Source: Planctomycetaceae bacterium (GTDB taxonomy: Bacteria; Planctomycetota; Phycisphaerae; SM23-33). Taken from it: a stretch of 40,270 bases of DNA. The first letter of the stretch is position 1; the number at the start of each line of letters is the position of its first letter. Made by a program: the position numbers and the translations under genes. Of this stretch, positions 8,075 to 16,096 are shown in pieces. The DNA is taken from positions 1-40,270 of the forward strand of contig JAJFVE010000010.1 in assembly GCA_021371965.1 (NCBI GenBank). Reading direction: 5' to 3'. The notes under the pieces were generated by a model. The model searched no databases. It was not told the DNA's origin and saw nothing but the letters and a program-made list of their open reading frames with translations.

Positions 8075-8123
8075 TAGAAAAATGGGGACAGTCCCATACA
8101 GCGGGACAGTCCCCATTTTTCTA
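8075..8123. repeat. GGGGACAGTCCC inverted repeat, possible two-way terminator
   Basis: Arms 8075-8095 and 8103-8123 pair over 21 nt with one mismatch around a 7-nt loop. Each outer end is a run of A or T, so RNA from either strand would form a strong hairpin followed by U residues. The CTA at 8121-8123 is the apgM stop codon, so the repeat begins exactly at the gene end. Confidence 0.85.
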
Positions 8124-9308
8124 TCGCACGGTCAGGAAGAACTCCATCAGGTCGCAGCCGCGCGGAATGAACAGGTCGCTGGCCTGGGCGGCCGTCTCGG
8201 TGAAGGATGCCCCGCGCACGGCGTCGATGCCCAGTCCGGCCATTGCGAAGGGCACAGGATCGGCGGTGTGCGTGCGGATGGTGCAGGGCGTCGGGTGGTC
8301 GGGCAGCACCAGCACCCGCCAGGGCGTGTCCTGCCCGCGCAGGTGCTCGACCACGCGGCCGATGATGTGGTGGTCGATCATCTCCAGGGCGTGGACCTTG
8401 GCCTTGGCGTCGCCCTGGTGTCCGGCTTCGTCGGGGGCCTCGATGTGCACGCACACCACGTCGTGATCGGCCAGCGCCGCCACGGCAGCGGCGCCTTTGC
8501 CGGCGTAGTCGGTGTCGAGGTAGCCGGTGGCGCCTTTAACGTTGATGCAGTCCCAGCCGATCAGCCTGGCCAGCCCTCGCACGAGGTCGACGGCCGCTAC
8601 TACAGCGCCCGAGAGTCCGAACCGGTCGCGGAACGACGGCAGTGACGGCATTTTGCCCTGGCCCCACAGCCAGATGCTGGTGGCGGGGTTCTCGCGCAGG
8701 TCCGCGCGCACGTCGTTGATCTCGTGGTTGGCCAGCAGCTCGCGGCTGGCCTTGATCAGGCGGGTAAGTTCCTTGGCCCCCTTGCCCTTGGGCAGATAAT
8801 CGTCGGCCTTTTGCCCGAGGATATCGTGCGGGGCGGTGGTGTGGACGGCCAACTCGCCGGCCAGCACCAGCAGGTGGCGATAGCTCACGCCGGCGTAGAA
8901 CGTGGCGGCGTCGCTGCCGAGGCGATCGTTGATCTGGGCGATGATTTCGGCGGCTTCTTCGGTCGAGATGTGCCCGGCCGAGTGGTCGATCATCACGCCG
9001 TCGATGATCGTGACGAGATTGCACCGCACGACCCACTGGTCGGGCCCGACGTCCAGGCCGCGCGCAGCCGCCTCGATCGGCGCGCGGCCGGTGTGGTACT
9101 CGCTGGGGTTGTAGCCCAGCACGGACATAGTCGCCACGTCGGAGCCGGGCTCCATGCCCTCGGGCACGTTGGCGACCTGGCCGCACTTGCCGTGGCGGGC
9201 GATCCACGCCGCGTTGGGCATCGACGCGGCCTCGAGCGGCGTGCGGCCGCCCAGATCGACCTGCGGCACGTCGGCCGCCCCGTCAGGAATAATGATGGCG
9301 TATTTCAT
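8121..9308 (-). CDS. apgM: ApgM-family phosphoglycerate mutase; possible homoserine kinase
   Basis: A 395-aa member of the archaeal-type cofactor-independent phosphoglycerate mutase family (alkaline phosphatase superfamily). It begins MKYAIIIPDGAADVP with the first metal Asp. GSDVATMSVLGY carries the Ser nucleophile region, TGRAPIEAAARG is a family hallmark, and IEAPDEAGHQGD and LPDHPTPC supply further metal ligands. Length matches the family. It lies 125 nt downstream of hom on the same strand. In several bacteria lacking a classical thrB, an ApgM-like protein beside hom is thought to serve as homoserine kinase; that is my preferred role here, with glycolytic mutase as the alternative. The stop codon lies at the edge of a hairpin repeat. 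Confidence 0.88.
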   Translation of the reverse strand: MKYAIIIPDGAADVPQVDLGGRTPLEAASMPNAAWIARHGKCGQVANVPEGMEPGSDVATMSVLGYNPSEYHTGRAPIEAAARGLDVGPDQWVVRCNLVTIIDGVMIDHSAGHISTEEAAEIIAQINDRLGSDAATFYAGVSYRHLLVLAGELAVHTTAPHDILGQKADDYLPKGKGAKELTRLIKASRELLANHEINDVRADLRENPATSIWLWGQGKMPSLPSFRDRFGLSGAVVAAVDLVRGLARLIGWDCINVKGATGYLDTDYAGKGAAAVAALADHDVVCVHIEAPDEAGHQGDAKAKVHALEMIDHHIIGRVVEHLRGQDTPWRVLVLPDHPTPCTIRTHTADPVPFAMAGLGIDAVRGASFTETAAQASDLFIPRGCDLMEFFLTVR

Positions 9309-9320
9309 AAAGACAGTAAT

Positions 9321-9439
9321 CAGTAGCCGGTAGCCCGTAGCCAGTAAGACAAAAACAGCAATCAGTAGCCAGTAGCCCGCAGCCAGTAATAGCGGCGCCA
9401 GGTCATTCCTGGCTACCGGCTACTGGCTACGGGTTACAG
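9321..9439. repeat. Heptad-phased repeat (N-GTAGCC) with inverted copy
   Basis: Two direct 27-nt copies (9321-9347 and 9363-9389) are built from 7-nt units of the form xGTAGCC. A third copy in reverse (9409-9439, xGGCTAC units) can pair with either. The repeat fills the apgM-hom gap and runs into hom: the hom stop codon (TAA) lies within it. It could fold into alternative hairpins in the hom-apgM transcript. Confidence 0.85.
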
Positions 9440-10762
9440 TTCCTCCGGATGCTCTTCCACGATCCCGATGCAGACGCTGCGGGTTTTGACCACGGGCAGG
9501 GCGTCGATCTCGGCGAGGGCTTTTCGCACGGCGCCTTCCTGCGCGCGGTGCGTCGTGATCACCAGCGGCACCGAGCCGTTGGCGGCGCCAGCCTGCTCAT
9601 GCTGGAGCACCGACAGAATGCTGATGCCGTAATTGCCCAGGATCGTCGCGACCATCGCCAGCACGCCGGGCTGGTCCGCCACTCGCATGCGAATATAGTA
9701 GCGGCTTCGGATGGCCTCGAGGGGCAGTTGAGGTCCTTCCTCGGCCACGTCGGGCATGATCGAGAGGTTGCTGAACGCGCGGGTGGCTGTGCCCATCGCC
9801 ACGTCGGCCAGGTCGGCCAGCACCGCCGAGGCGGTCGGCATGCCTCCGGCGCCGCGACCGTAGTACATCGTATGACCGGTGGCGTGGCCGTACACGCTGA
9901 TGGCGTTGAAGGGTCCCGAGACCCACGCCAGCGGATGCTCCACCGAGATGAACGCCGGCCTCACACGGAGGCTGACGCCTTCGCTCTGGCGCTGGGCGAT
10001 GGCCAGCAGCTTGACGACGTAGCCCAGCTCGCGGCCGTAGTTCAGATCGATCGCGTCGAGATGGTCGATGCCCTCGACGGGGATCGAGTCGACGTTGATG
10101 TGCCAGCCCAGCGCGAGCCCAGCCAGGATCGCCAGCTTGTGCGCCGAGTCGTAGCCCTCGACGTCCAGCGAGGGATCGGCCTCGGCCAATCCTTTGGCCT
10201 GGGCGTCCGCCAGGGCCTGGGCGTACGTCTGTCCCTGCTGGCTCATGGCGGTGAGGATGTAGTTGCAGGTTCCGTTGACGATGCCGTAGAGGGCGTCGAT
10301 GCGGTTGGCGATCAGCCCGCCGCACAGGGCGCGGATGATCGGGATCCCGCCGCCGCAACTGCCTTCGAAGGCGATGCACACGCCGTTCTTGCGGGCCAGG
10401 GCGCACAGCTCAGGCCCGGCGTGGGCCAGCAGCGCCTTGTTGGCCGTCACCACGTTCTTGCCCGCCGACAGGGCCCGGACGATCACGTCCTTGGCCGTCG
10501 TCAGCCCGCCGATAAGCTCGACGACCGCGCCGACCGACGGGTCGGCCAGCACGCGGGCGAAATCTTTGCAGAACAGCCGCTCGTCGAGCCCTTGCTGCCG
10601 CGCGTTGGAGAAATCAACATCGACGAGATATCGCAGCTCCAGCCGCGGGGCAATCTTGCCGCCCAGAATGCCCGCGTCCCGCGTCAGCAGCACGCCGGCG
10701 GCCCCGCCGACGGTCCCGCAGCCGACAATGGCCACGCCTAGTTTTGCATCGCTCTGAATCAT
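9434..10762 (-). CDS. hom: Homoserine dehydrogenase with C-terminal ACT domain
   Basis: A 442-aa enzyme reducing aspartate semialdehyde to homoserine with NAD(P)H. The N-terminus LGVAIVGCGTVGGAAGVLL is the Rossmann glycine loop. GIVNGTCNYILTAM is the substrate-site signature, and DPSLDVEGYDSAHKLAILAGLA carries the catalytic region. Residues about 355-435 (RMRVADQPGVLAMVATILGN and onward) form an ACT domain, which usually gives feedback inhibition by threonine. The start at 10762 has GGAAG about 12 nt upstream, slightly far. A divergent promoter pair lies between hom and the M28 peptidase. apgM follows, so the pair may run homoserine formation and phosphorylation. Confidence 0.95.
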   Translation of the reverse strand: MIQSDAKLGVAIVGCGTVGGAAGVLLTRDAGILGGKIAPRLELRYLVDVDFSNARQQGLDERLFCKDFARVLADPSVGAVVELIGGLTTAKDVIVRALSAGKNVVTANKALLAHAGPELCALARKNGVCIAFEGSCGGGIPIIRALCGGLIANRIDALYGIVNGTCNYILTAMSQQGQTYAQALADAQAKGLAEADPSLDVEGYDSAHKLAILAGLALGWHINVDSIPVEGIDHLDAIDLNYGRELGYVVKLLAIAQRQSEGVSLRVRPAFISVEHPLAWVSGPFNAISVYGHATGHTMYYGRGAGGMPTASAVLADLADVAMGTATRAFSNLSIMPDVAEEGPQLPLEAIRSRYYIRMRVADQPGVLAMVATILGNYGISILSVLQHEQAGAANGSVPLVITTHRAQEGAVRKALAEIDALPVVKTRSVCIGIVEEHPEEL

Positions 10763-10791
10763 GTGCGTTCCCAGCTTCCTTCGAACGGAGC

Positions 10792-10820
10792 ATCTTAAAT
10801 GCCGCCGCCGCCAATTTCAA
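10792..10820 (-). promoter_or_regulatory. Candidate promoter for hom
   Basis: On the minus strand TTGAAA (10820-10815) and TAAGAT (10797-10792) are 17 nt apart, giving a start near 10785, 23 nt before the hom ATG. It lies back to back with the candidate promoter of the M28 peptidase. Confidence 0.45.
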
Positions 10821-10834
10821 GAAGCCGCTGCGCC

Positions 10835-10863
10835 TTGTCAATCGCGGCGGTGGCGGGCAGAAT
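10835..10863 (+). promoter_or_regulatory. Candidate promoter for the M28 peptidase (leaderless)
   Basis: TTGTCA (10835-10840) and CAGAAT (10858-10863) are 17 nt apart. The predicted start of transcription, about 7 nt on, falls on or next to the ATG at 10871. This would explain the missing ribosome site. The -10 match is modest. Confidence 0.4.
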
Positions 10864-10870
10864 ACCCCCC

Positions 10871-12385
10871 ATGACACGAGGCTCTTGCGGCAATCGCGTT
10901 TGCACAGTGGCGGCATGGACGATGCTGCTGGTCGTCTGGGGCTGCCAACCCCATTATCGGCCGGTGGATGCGGAGGTGCTGCTGTCGGGCGGCTGCGAGC
11001 GAATTGCGCCCGCGGCCATCGCCGGACACATTGGAACTCTGGCCGATCCGGCCCGCGGCGGGCGAATGGTCGCCACGCCGGGCAACGCCCTGGCCCGACA
11101 GTACATCGTGCAGCAGTTTCAATCGATCGGCTTAAAGGGCGGCGCGCGGGGCGGTCAGTGGGTTCAGCCCTTCGAGATACAGTCCATGCGAACGCCGGGA
11201 GAGGGCTCCGCCCTGAAAGTTCCAATGCTGCCGCCGCTGCAGGTGTTCAAAGACTTTGCTCCCATGGCCGCCGGGTGCAGCGGTTCGTTTGCGGGGGAGA
11301 TCGTCTTTATCGGATACGGCCAGCATGCCTCCGATTACGCTACCGCGGCTGTAAAGGGAAAGATCGTGCTCCTCCTGCAAGGCACGTCGGCGGGGGTTTC
11401 AAAAGAGAGCCTGTGGTGGAACAAGGGCTCCAACCTTCGCGACATGCTGACGGCAGAGAAGCTCGCTCACGCCGCCAAGGCCGGCGCTGCGGCAGTGCTG
11501 CTGGTGACGCCGCCCCAGGTGCCCGTCAGCGACGCCGAGGATGCGCTGGACAGCATGATCGGGCGCGCCAACGGCCCGCTGCCGGCGATGCGCATCAGCC
11601 GCACGCTGGCGCGGGAGATTCTCGCCCAGAGCCCCCGGCGACAGTTGCTGGAGGATCTTGCCGCGGGAAAGAAGCCCCTTTCGGCCGATCTGGGCGTGCG
11701 CGTCAGCGGCGCCTGCGACCTTGCCCCCGCGATGGGGCAGAACGTCATCGCCGTGCTGCCCGCGACGGCTGGCGCGGACGCTCCAGCGCTCGTTGTCGGG
11801 GCGCATTACGACCATCTGCCCGCAAGCGGGCAGCATGCCAGGGACGCCGGCCTGGGGGTTCGCCCCGGGGCCGACGATAACGCCTCGGGCGTGGCTGCAT
11901 TGATCGAAACAGCCCGGGCCGTAGCCGCCCTGAAGGACAGAAAGTGCACGTACATCTTTATCGCCTTCGACGCCGAGGAGTTCGGCTTTCTCGGATCGAG
12001 GCATTACGTGAACTATCCGGTGGCGCCGCTACACCGCACGGCCGCCATGATCAACTTCGACCAGATCGGGGCGGTGAAGGACGATCAGGTGACGGTGATC
12101 GGCAATTGCATCCGCCAGCCATTCCAGCAGGCGCTGGCGGTGGCGGCGTTGGCGCAGCGGCCGACGAGGGTGCAACCGCTGGGCGTCGTCAACCGCAGCA
12201 CGTGGTCGGACCAGTCATCCTTCAACGCGTGCAACATTCCGACGCTGTTCTTCTTCGGGCGCTTCAGCGAGCACTATCACCGCAGATCGGATCGCACTGA
12301 AACGGTGAACATGTCCGGCGTGGCGCAGGTGGCGAACCTCGCAGTCGACACGCTTCGCCTGCTTGACGCCTCATTTGCTCCCTGA
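10871..12385 (+). CDS. M28-family zinc metallopeptidase, probable lipoprotein
   Basis: A 504-aa exported aminopeptidase-like protein. The start at 10871 gives a short hydrophobic signal ending VVWGC, an imperfect lipobox. A PA-like insert (about 140-260) precedes the catalytic domain. Zinc-site motifs are complete: GAHYDH (His), GADDNASG (bridging Asp), FDAEEFGFLGS (catalytic and ligand Glu), INFDQIG (Asp) and SEHYHRRSD (His). Such enzymes remove N-terminal residues from peptides outside the cytoplasm or at the membrane. No Shine-Dalgarno is present and a promoter sits so close that the mRNA may begin at the ATG. A longer frame from 10799 would run through the promoter and is unlikely. Confidence 0.88.
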   Translation: MTRGSCGNRVCTVAAWTMLLVVWGCQPHYRPVDAEVLLSGGCERIAPAAIAGHIGTLADPARGGRMVATPGNALARQYIVQQFQSIGLKGGARGGQWVQPFEIQSMRTPGEGSALKVPMLPPLQVFKDFAPMAAGCSGSFAGEIVFIGYGQHASDYATAAVKGKIVLLLQGTSAGVSKESLWWNKGSNLRDMLTAEKLAHAAKAGAAAVLLVTPPQVPVSDAEDALDSMIGRANGPLPAMRISRTLAREILAQSPRRQLLEDLAAGKKPLSADLGVRVSGACDLAPAMGQNVIAVLPATAGADAPALVVGAHYDHLPASGQHARDAGLGVRPGADDNASGVAALIETARAVAALKDRKCTYIFIAFDAEEFGFLGSRHYVNYPVAPLHRTAAMINFDQIGAVKDDQVTVIGNCIRQPFQQALAVAALAQRPTRVQPLGVVNRSTWSDQSSFNACNIPTLFFFGRFSEHYHRRSDRTETVNMSGVAQVANLAVDTLRLLDASFAP

Positions 12386-12427
12386 TAAAGTGCTTGTCCA
12401 TGATTTGCGATAATTCACAAGGAGAAT

Positions 12428-12937
12428 ATGGTGAACCTGACATGTCTTTCTAAAGTGCGCAAGGGCGAAACGTTCACCCTGACCTATGAGGGCGGCGTGT
12501 TCACGCTGAAAGGTGCCGATGGCGCCCCGGTGCTGGAAGAGACGGGAACCGAGTTCTTCGCCAAGCGGTTCCAGTTCCCATCTTTTGCCGACAGCACCAA
12601 GTATCCCCGCATCATGTTGAACGAAGGGCTGATGGAATTCCAGATGGGGTCAGCCGAGATCAAAGGCCTGCGAACCCTGCGCGACCTGCTGCTGGCCAAA
12701 GCCGACCCCACAGTGTGGAAGCGCATCTTCCTCAAAGGCGTGCTGACGGTTATCGGGGGCTTTCTGGCGATCGCGGGCGGGATTGCGATCAGCATTCTGT
12801 CCATGCAGAACCCCGACAGCAAGGGCCAGAGCACCATCTACTACGGGTTGCCGATCTTTGGTGTAGCTATTGTTGTGACGGGATTTGTCAAGATCGCTCA
12901 ATCCAAACGCGTTAAGAAGTTGGCAGCCGAGGCTTGA
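12428..12937 (+). CDS. Small membrane protein of unknown function
   Basis: A 169-aa protein with a clear ribosome site (AAGGAGA, ending 3 nt before the ATG at 12428). Residues 1-95 are soluble with short beta strands (GETFTLTYEGGVFTLKG). Two hydrophobic helices follow, at about 97-125 (VLTVIGGFLAIAGGIAISIL) and 138-159 (YYGLPIFGVAIVVTGFV). The tail is Lys/Arg-rich. I recognise no family. It follows the M28 peptidase by 42 nt and could be co-transcribed. Its 3' end abuts the convergent MNT gene, 6 nt apart. Confidence 0.7.
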   Translation: MVNLTCLSKVRKGETFTLTYEGGVFTLKGADGAPVLEETGTEFFAKRFQFPSFADSTKYPRIMLNEGLMEFQMGSAEIKGLRTLRDLLLAKADPTVWKRIFLKGVLTVIGGFLAIAGGIAISILSMQNPDSKGQSTIYYGLPIFGVAIVVTGFVKIAQSKRVKKLAAEA

Positions 12938-12943
12938 GCCAAG

Positions 12944-13231
12944 CTACCAGAGATTCTTCAAGTCTCCTGAACGGCGAAGGTGGCCGGTGAACTCATCATC
13001 CTTGTCGAGGTCCACCAGATCGACGGGACGACCCAGAATACGTGAAGTTCTGGCTATCGCTTTGAAGAACACCGTTGGCGGCAAGCCCTCAACCGCCAAG
13101 TCTACATCAGAATGTTTCCGCTGATGCCCGCGCGTTGTTGAGCCAAACACATAGACGGCAGTGGCCCCCAAGTCCTTGAGTGCCTGGGCCGCTTCGACAA
13201 GAAGACCTTTATTGTCTGTTTCCACTTGCAT
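12944..13231 (-). CDS. MNT-domain nucleotidyltransferase, no HEPN partner seen
   Basis: A 95-aa minimal nucleotidyltransferase. The active site is intact: GSTTRG, then SDVDLAVEG with both metal-binding Asp residues, and VDLVDLD with the third Asp. In MntA-HepT toxin-antitoxin pairs such proteins AMPylate a HEPN toxin and silence it. No HEPN gene lies on either side: ilvD is upstream and a membrane protein is downstream. It is therefore an orphan antitoxin-like enzyme, perhaps left after loss of the toxin, or one acting in trans. The ATG at 13231 has no strong ribosome site; it may be translated from the ilvD transcript, whose stop is 45 nt upstream. Confidence 0.8.
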   Translation of the reverse strand: MQVETDNKGLLVEAAQALKDLGATAVYVFGSTTRGHQRKHSDVDLAVEGLPPTVFFKAIARTSRILGRPVDLVDLDKDDEFTGHLRRSGDLKNLW

Positions 13232-13275
13232 CAGCGATATCGGCGTGCCACAGGTATTGTACGGTCAATTCGCTG

Positions 13276-15147
13276 TTAAACTTTCGGTTTTCCAGGCCAG
13301 TCGAGGATGGCGCCGGTGTCGGCGCTGGTGGCGTGGGCGGCGTAGCGGCCCAAGGCGCCGTGGCGAATCGGGGCCGGGACCGGCTTCCAGGTTTTGCGGC
13401 GGCGGGCGAACTCGGCGGCCGTCACGCGGGCGCTGATCTTGCCGTTGGGGATGTCGATGTCGATCACGTCGCCGTTTTTCAGCAGGCCGATCTCGCCGCC
13501 GGCGGCGGCCTCGGGCGAGACGTGGCCGATGCACGCCCCGGCCGTGCCGCCGGAGAATCGCCCGTCAGTGATCAGTGCGCACTTGGCGCCCAGGCCCATG
13601 CCCTTGATGTAGCTTGTGGGGCCGAGCATTTCCTGCATGCCCGGGCCGCCCTTGGGTCCTTCGTTGCGGATAATCACCACGTCGCCGGCCTTGACCTTGC
13701 CGCCGAGGATTCCGGCGCAGGCGTTCACCTCGCCTTCGAAGATCACGGCCGGGCCGGAGTGCTTGTACATCGCCGGGTCGACGCCGGCGAGTTTGACCAT
13801 CGCCCCGCGCGTGGCGATGTTGCCGTACAGCACGACCAGCCCACCCTTGGCGGTGAAGGGCCGATCCAGCGTGCGGATGACGTCCCGCACGTCGAGCTTG
13901 CCGGTGTTGCGGGCGGCGAGGGCGGCGGGCTTTTCGCCGCGGTACATCGCCTTGACCTGCGCGACGCTGCGGCCGGTGGCTTTGGAACCCTCGCGATACA
14001 TCTTCTTGGCGGCGGGCAGGCACTTCTTGCTGCGCAGCGACCACTGCTCGAGATTTTTCATCAGCGGCAGCCCGGTGACGGTGGGCACGTCGGCGTGGAT
14101 CAGCGAAGGCTTGTCCCACCAGAGCTGGCCCATGATCGTATGGATGCCGCCGGCGCGGTGAATGTCCTGTATATGGTACATGGCTCCGTCCGGCGTGCTC
14201 GACGGCGCCACGCGGCAGATGTTGGGCGTGCGGGCCGTGACGCGCTCGATATCTTTGAGCCCGAACGGCACGCCGGCCTCGCTGGCCAGGGCGAGCAGGT
14301 GCAGCACGGTGTTGGTCGAGCCGCCCATCGCCATGTCCAGCGCGAAGGCGTTCTCGAAGGCCTTCTTGGTCATGATGTTCCGCGGCAGCAGGGGGTAGGT
14401 TTTCTTGCAGCCGGCAGCGCCCCAGGCCTTGACCATCGCCACGATGCGCTGGGCAGCGTGCTTGAATATTTCCATCCGCGCCGGCGAGGTGGCCAGGCAC
14501 GTTCCGTTGCCCGGCAGGGCCATGCCGACGGCCTCGCACAGGCAGTTCATGCTGTTGGCGGTGAACATGCCGCTGCACGATCCGCAGGTGGGGCAGGTGT
14601 TGTCTTCGTACTGCTTGACCTGCTTGGCCGTCATCTTGCCGAGTTTGCGCTGGGCGACGGCGTAGAACTGGTCGATCAGGTCAACGTCTTTGCCGCAGAC
14701 GTTTCCGGCTTCCATCGGCCCGCCCGAGGCGAAGATGGTCGGGATGTTCAGGCGGATCGAGGCCATGAGCATGCCCGGGATGATCTTGTCGCAGTTGGGG
14801 ATGCAGATCATGCCGTCGAACTGGTGCGCCTCGGCCATCGCCTCGACGCAGTCGGCGATCAACTCGCGCGAGGCCAGCGAGTACTTCATGCCGTAGTGCC
14901 CCATGGCGATGCCGTCGCAGATGCCGATGGTGTTGAAGACGAACGCTGTGCCGCCGGCGGCCTGCACCTGCGCCTTGACGTACTCGCCGACGGCGTCGAG
15001 GTGGACGTGGCCGGGCACGATGTCGGTGTAGCTGTTGACGACGGCGATAAACGGCCGGCGGATATCGGCCTCGCGCAATCCGGTGGCCTTGAGCAAGCTG
15101 CGGTGGGGGCCGCGTTCGAGACCGGCCTTGACGTTGTCGCTGCGCAT
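13276..15147 (-). CDS. ilvD: Dihydroxy-acid dehydratase
   Basis: A 623-aa Fe-S enzyme that dehydrates 2,3-dihydroxy-isovalerate and its methylvalerate homologue in valine, isoleucine and leucine synthesis. Family marks are IPNCDKIIPGML (cluster Cys and acidic residue), TCPTCGSCSGMFTANSMN (second cluster Cys), MGGSTNTVLHLLA, and near the end ALITDGRFSGGTAGACIGHV with the catalytic Ser loop. It is longer than the usual 555-615 aa, with extra Lys-rich sequence around residues 370-410 (SKKCLPAAKKMYREGSKATG). The ATG at 15147 is preceded by GGAG. No other ilv genes are nearby. A 270-nt gap upstream contains an A-rich inverted repeat. Confidence 0.96.
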   Translation of the reverse strand: MRSDNVKAGLERGPHRSLLKATGLREADIRRPFIAVVNSYTDIVPGHVHLDAVGEYVKAQVQAAGGTAFVFNTIGICDGIAMGHYGMKYSLASRELIADCVEAMAEAHQFDGMICIPNCDKIIPGMLMASIRLNIPTIFASGGPMEAGNVCGKDVDLIDQFYAVAQRKLGKMTAKQVKQYEDNTCPTCGSCSGMFTANSMNCLCEAVGMALPGNGTCLATSPARMEIFKHAAQRIVAMVKAWGAAGCKKTYPLLPRNIMTKKAFENAFALDMAMGGSTNTVLHLLALASEAGVPFGLKDIERVTARTPNICRVAPSSTPDGAMYHIQDIHRAGGIHTIMGQLWWDKPSLIHADVPTVTGLPLMKNLEQWSLRSKKCLPAAKKMYREGSKATGRSVAQVKAMYRGEKPAALAARNTGKLDVRDVIRTLDRPFTAKGGLVVLYGNIATRGAMVKLAGVDPAMYKHSGPAVIFEGEVNACAGILGGKVKAGDVVIIRNEGPKGGPGMQEMLGPTSYIKGMGLGAKCALITDGRFSGGTAGACIGHVSPEAAAGGEIGLLKNGDVIDIDIPNGKISARVTAAEFARRRKTWKPVPAPIRHGALGRYAAHATSADTGAILDWPGKPKV

Positions 15148-15187
15148 GCATTTTCTCCAACTTATTCAGAGGCGGGCATGCCGCCCG

Positions 15188-15335
15188 GAAATCTCAAGCT
15201 ACAAAATCCAAATCACAAACAAACGTCAAAGAGCAAGAAAGACAAATCTCAAACCAGATTCTCGGCGTTACGGTTTTCCTCTCGTTTGTCTTCTTGTTGC
15301 TTGTTTGGGCTTTGTGGTTTGAGTTTTGGAGTTTC
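15188..15335. repeat. A-rich inverted repeat with about 7-nt period
   Basis: The left arm (15188-15247) runs as A-rich units of about 7 nt (AAATCTC, AAGCTAC, AAAATCC, AAATCAC, AAACAAA). The right arm (15284-15335) is its degenerate reverse complement (GTTTGTC, TTCTTGT, TGCTTGT and so on). A further fragment (AAATCCCAAGCTTCAAA) lies at 15391-15407. The element occupies the gap between ilvD and the small gene at 15419. It has no coding capacity I believe. Confidence 0.8.
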
Positions 15336-15418
15336 TGCCGCGGCTCTGCCTGCCACGGAAAGGCCCTGGCCCGACAGCCACGGGCGCTGCAAATCCCAAG
15401 CTTCAAAAGCCCGGCAGA

Positions 15419-15760
15419 CTACTGTCCGCCGCCGTTATTTAGGTACTCGACGGCGTGGTTCATGGTTTCAAAATTTTCTACTGCGGTCAGCACGTAGTTC
15501 TTGGTGGAATTGTCCCTCAGGGGGCGTATCTCGACGAACTCCGGATCGTGCGAGAGGTCCCGCAAGTCCCGAAGGCTCTTGTACTGGATCAGCCCGCAAT
15601 ACCGCTGCGTGCAGCCGCCCATGTAGACCATGCGGGTCAGGCCGTAGAGCACGACCGAGGCCCCGTAGCGGTCCAGGATCGGCTGCACCCGCCGCAGGTA
15701 CTCGGCGTACTGCTTTTCCTTGCCTTCGATGATGTCGAACAGGTTGACGACAACGACCAC
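15419..15760 (-). CDS. Small protein resembling DUF1330 / dimeric alpha-beta barrel
   Basis: A 113-aa protein. The start is GTG at 15760, with GGAG 8 nt upstream; a longer frame from 15820 lacks a ribosome site. The order beta strand (VVVVNLFDI), helix (GKEKQYAEYLRRVQPILDRYGA), strands (SVVLYGL, YCGLIQYKS) and DLRDLSHDPEFVEIRPLRD fits the ferredoxin-like fold of DUF1330 and related barrels. Three cysteine-containing positions (GGCTQRYCG) are notable. Relatives act as small enzymes or degradation partners; no substrate can be named. Its neighbours are unrelated. Confidence 0.6.
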   Translation of the reverse strand: MVVVVNLFDIIEGKEKQYAEYLRRVQPILDRYGASVVLYGLTRMVYMGGCTQRYCGLIQYKSLRDLRDLSHDPEFVEIRPLRDNSTKNYVLTAVENFETMNHAVEYLNNGGGQ

Positions 15761-15877
15761 GATAAGTCTCCGTCCCTGCACTACCCGGAAAAGGCAACAC
15801 AATATAGCTGCGGCGGACAATTTACAAGCGCGGGAATCAGGAATCCTGCGCTACGCGTCCTGGCGGGGAAAAAACCT

Positions 15878-15987
15878 ACCACAGAGACAACGAGAAAAGC
15901 TGAGGGGGCACAACAAGACGTGGCGCGGAAGGTTCCCATCTTGGTGTTGCCTTTGTTTCCCCTCAGCTTTCTCTGTGCCTCTGTGGT
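15878..15987. repeat. Inverted repeat (ACCACAGAG...CTCTGTGGT)
   Basis: The left arm 15878-15917 starts ACCACAGAGACAACGAG and the right arm 15940-15987 ends CTCTGTGCCTCTGTGGT. The arms pair over most of 40-48 nt with small gaps around a 22-nt centre. It lies in a 336-nt gene-free gap (15761-16096); the rest of that gap shows only the ribosome site of the lipoprotein gene at its end. Confidence 0.85.
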
Positions 15988-16096
15988 AAGTCTTTATTCG
16001 CGCCGCATCAGCGCCTGTAAATCTGTAATCCTGCCCCAAAGCTCTGACCGATAACAACAAAGCGCCCATTCCCGGGCCGATGTATGGAGACTGATT

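Noticed and set aside
9321..9439. CRISPR array
   Set aside because: Units are 7 nt with no unique spacers and there is no cas gene.
12944..13276. Complete MntA-HepT toxin-antitoxin pair
   Set aside because: Neither neighbour contains the HEPN Rx4-6H motif.
13180..15732. 850-codon open frame on the plus strand opposite ilvD
   Set aside because: The opposite frame encodes all ilvD motifs; this one is a GC-rich shadow running through a repeat.
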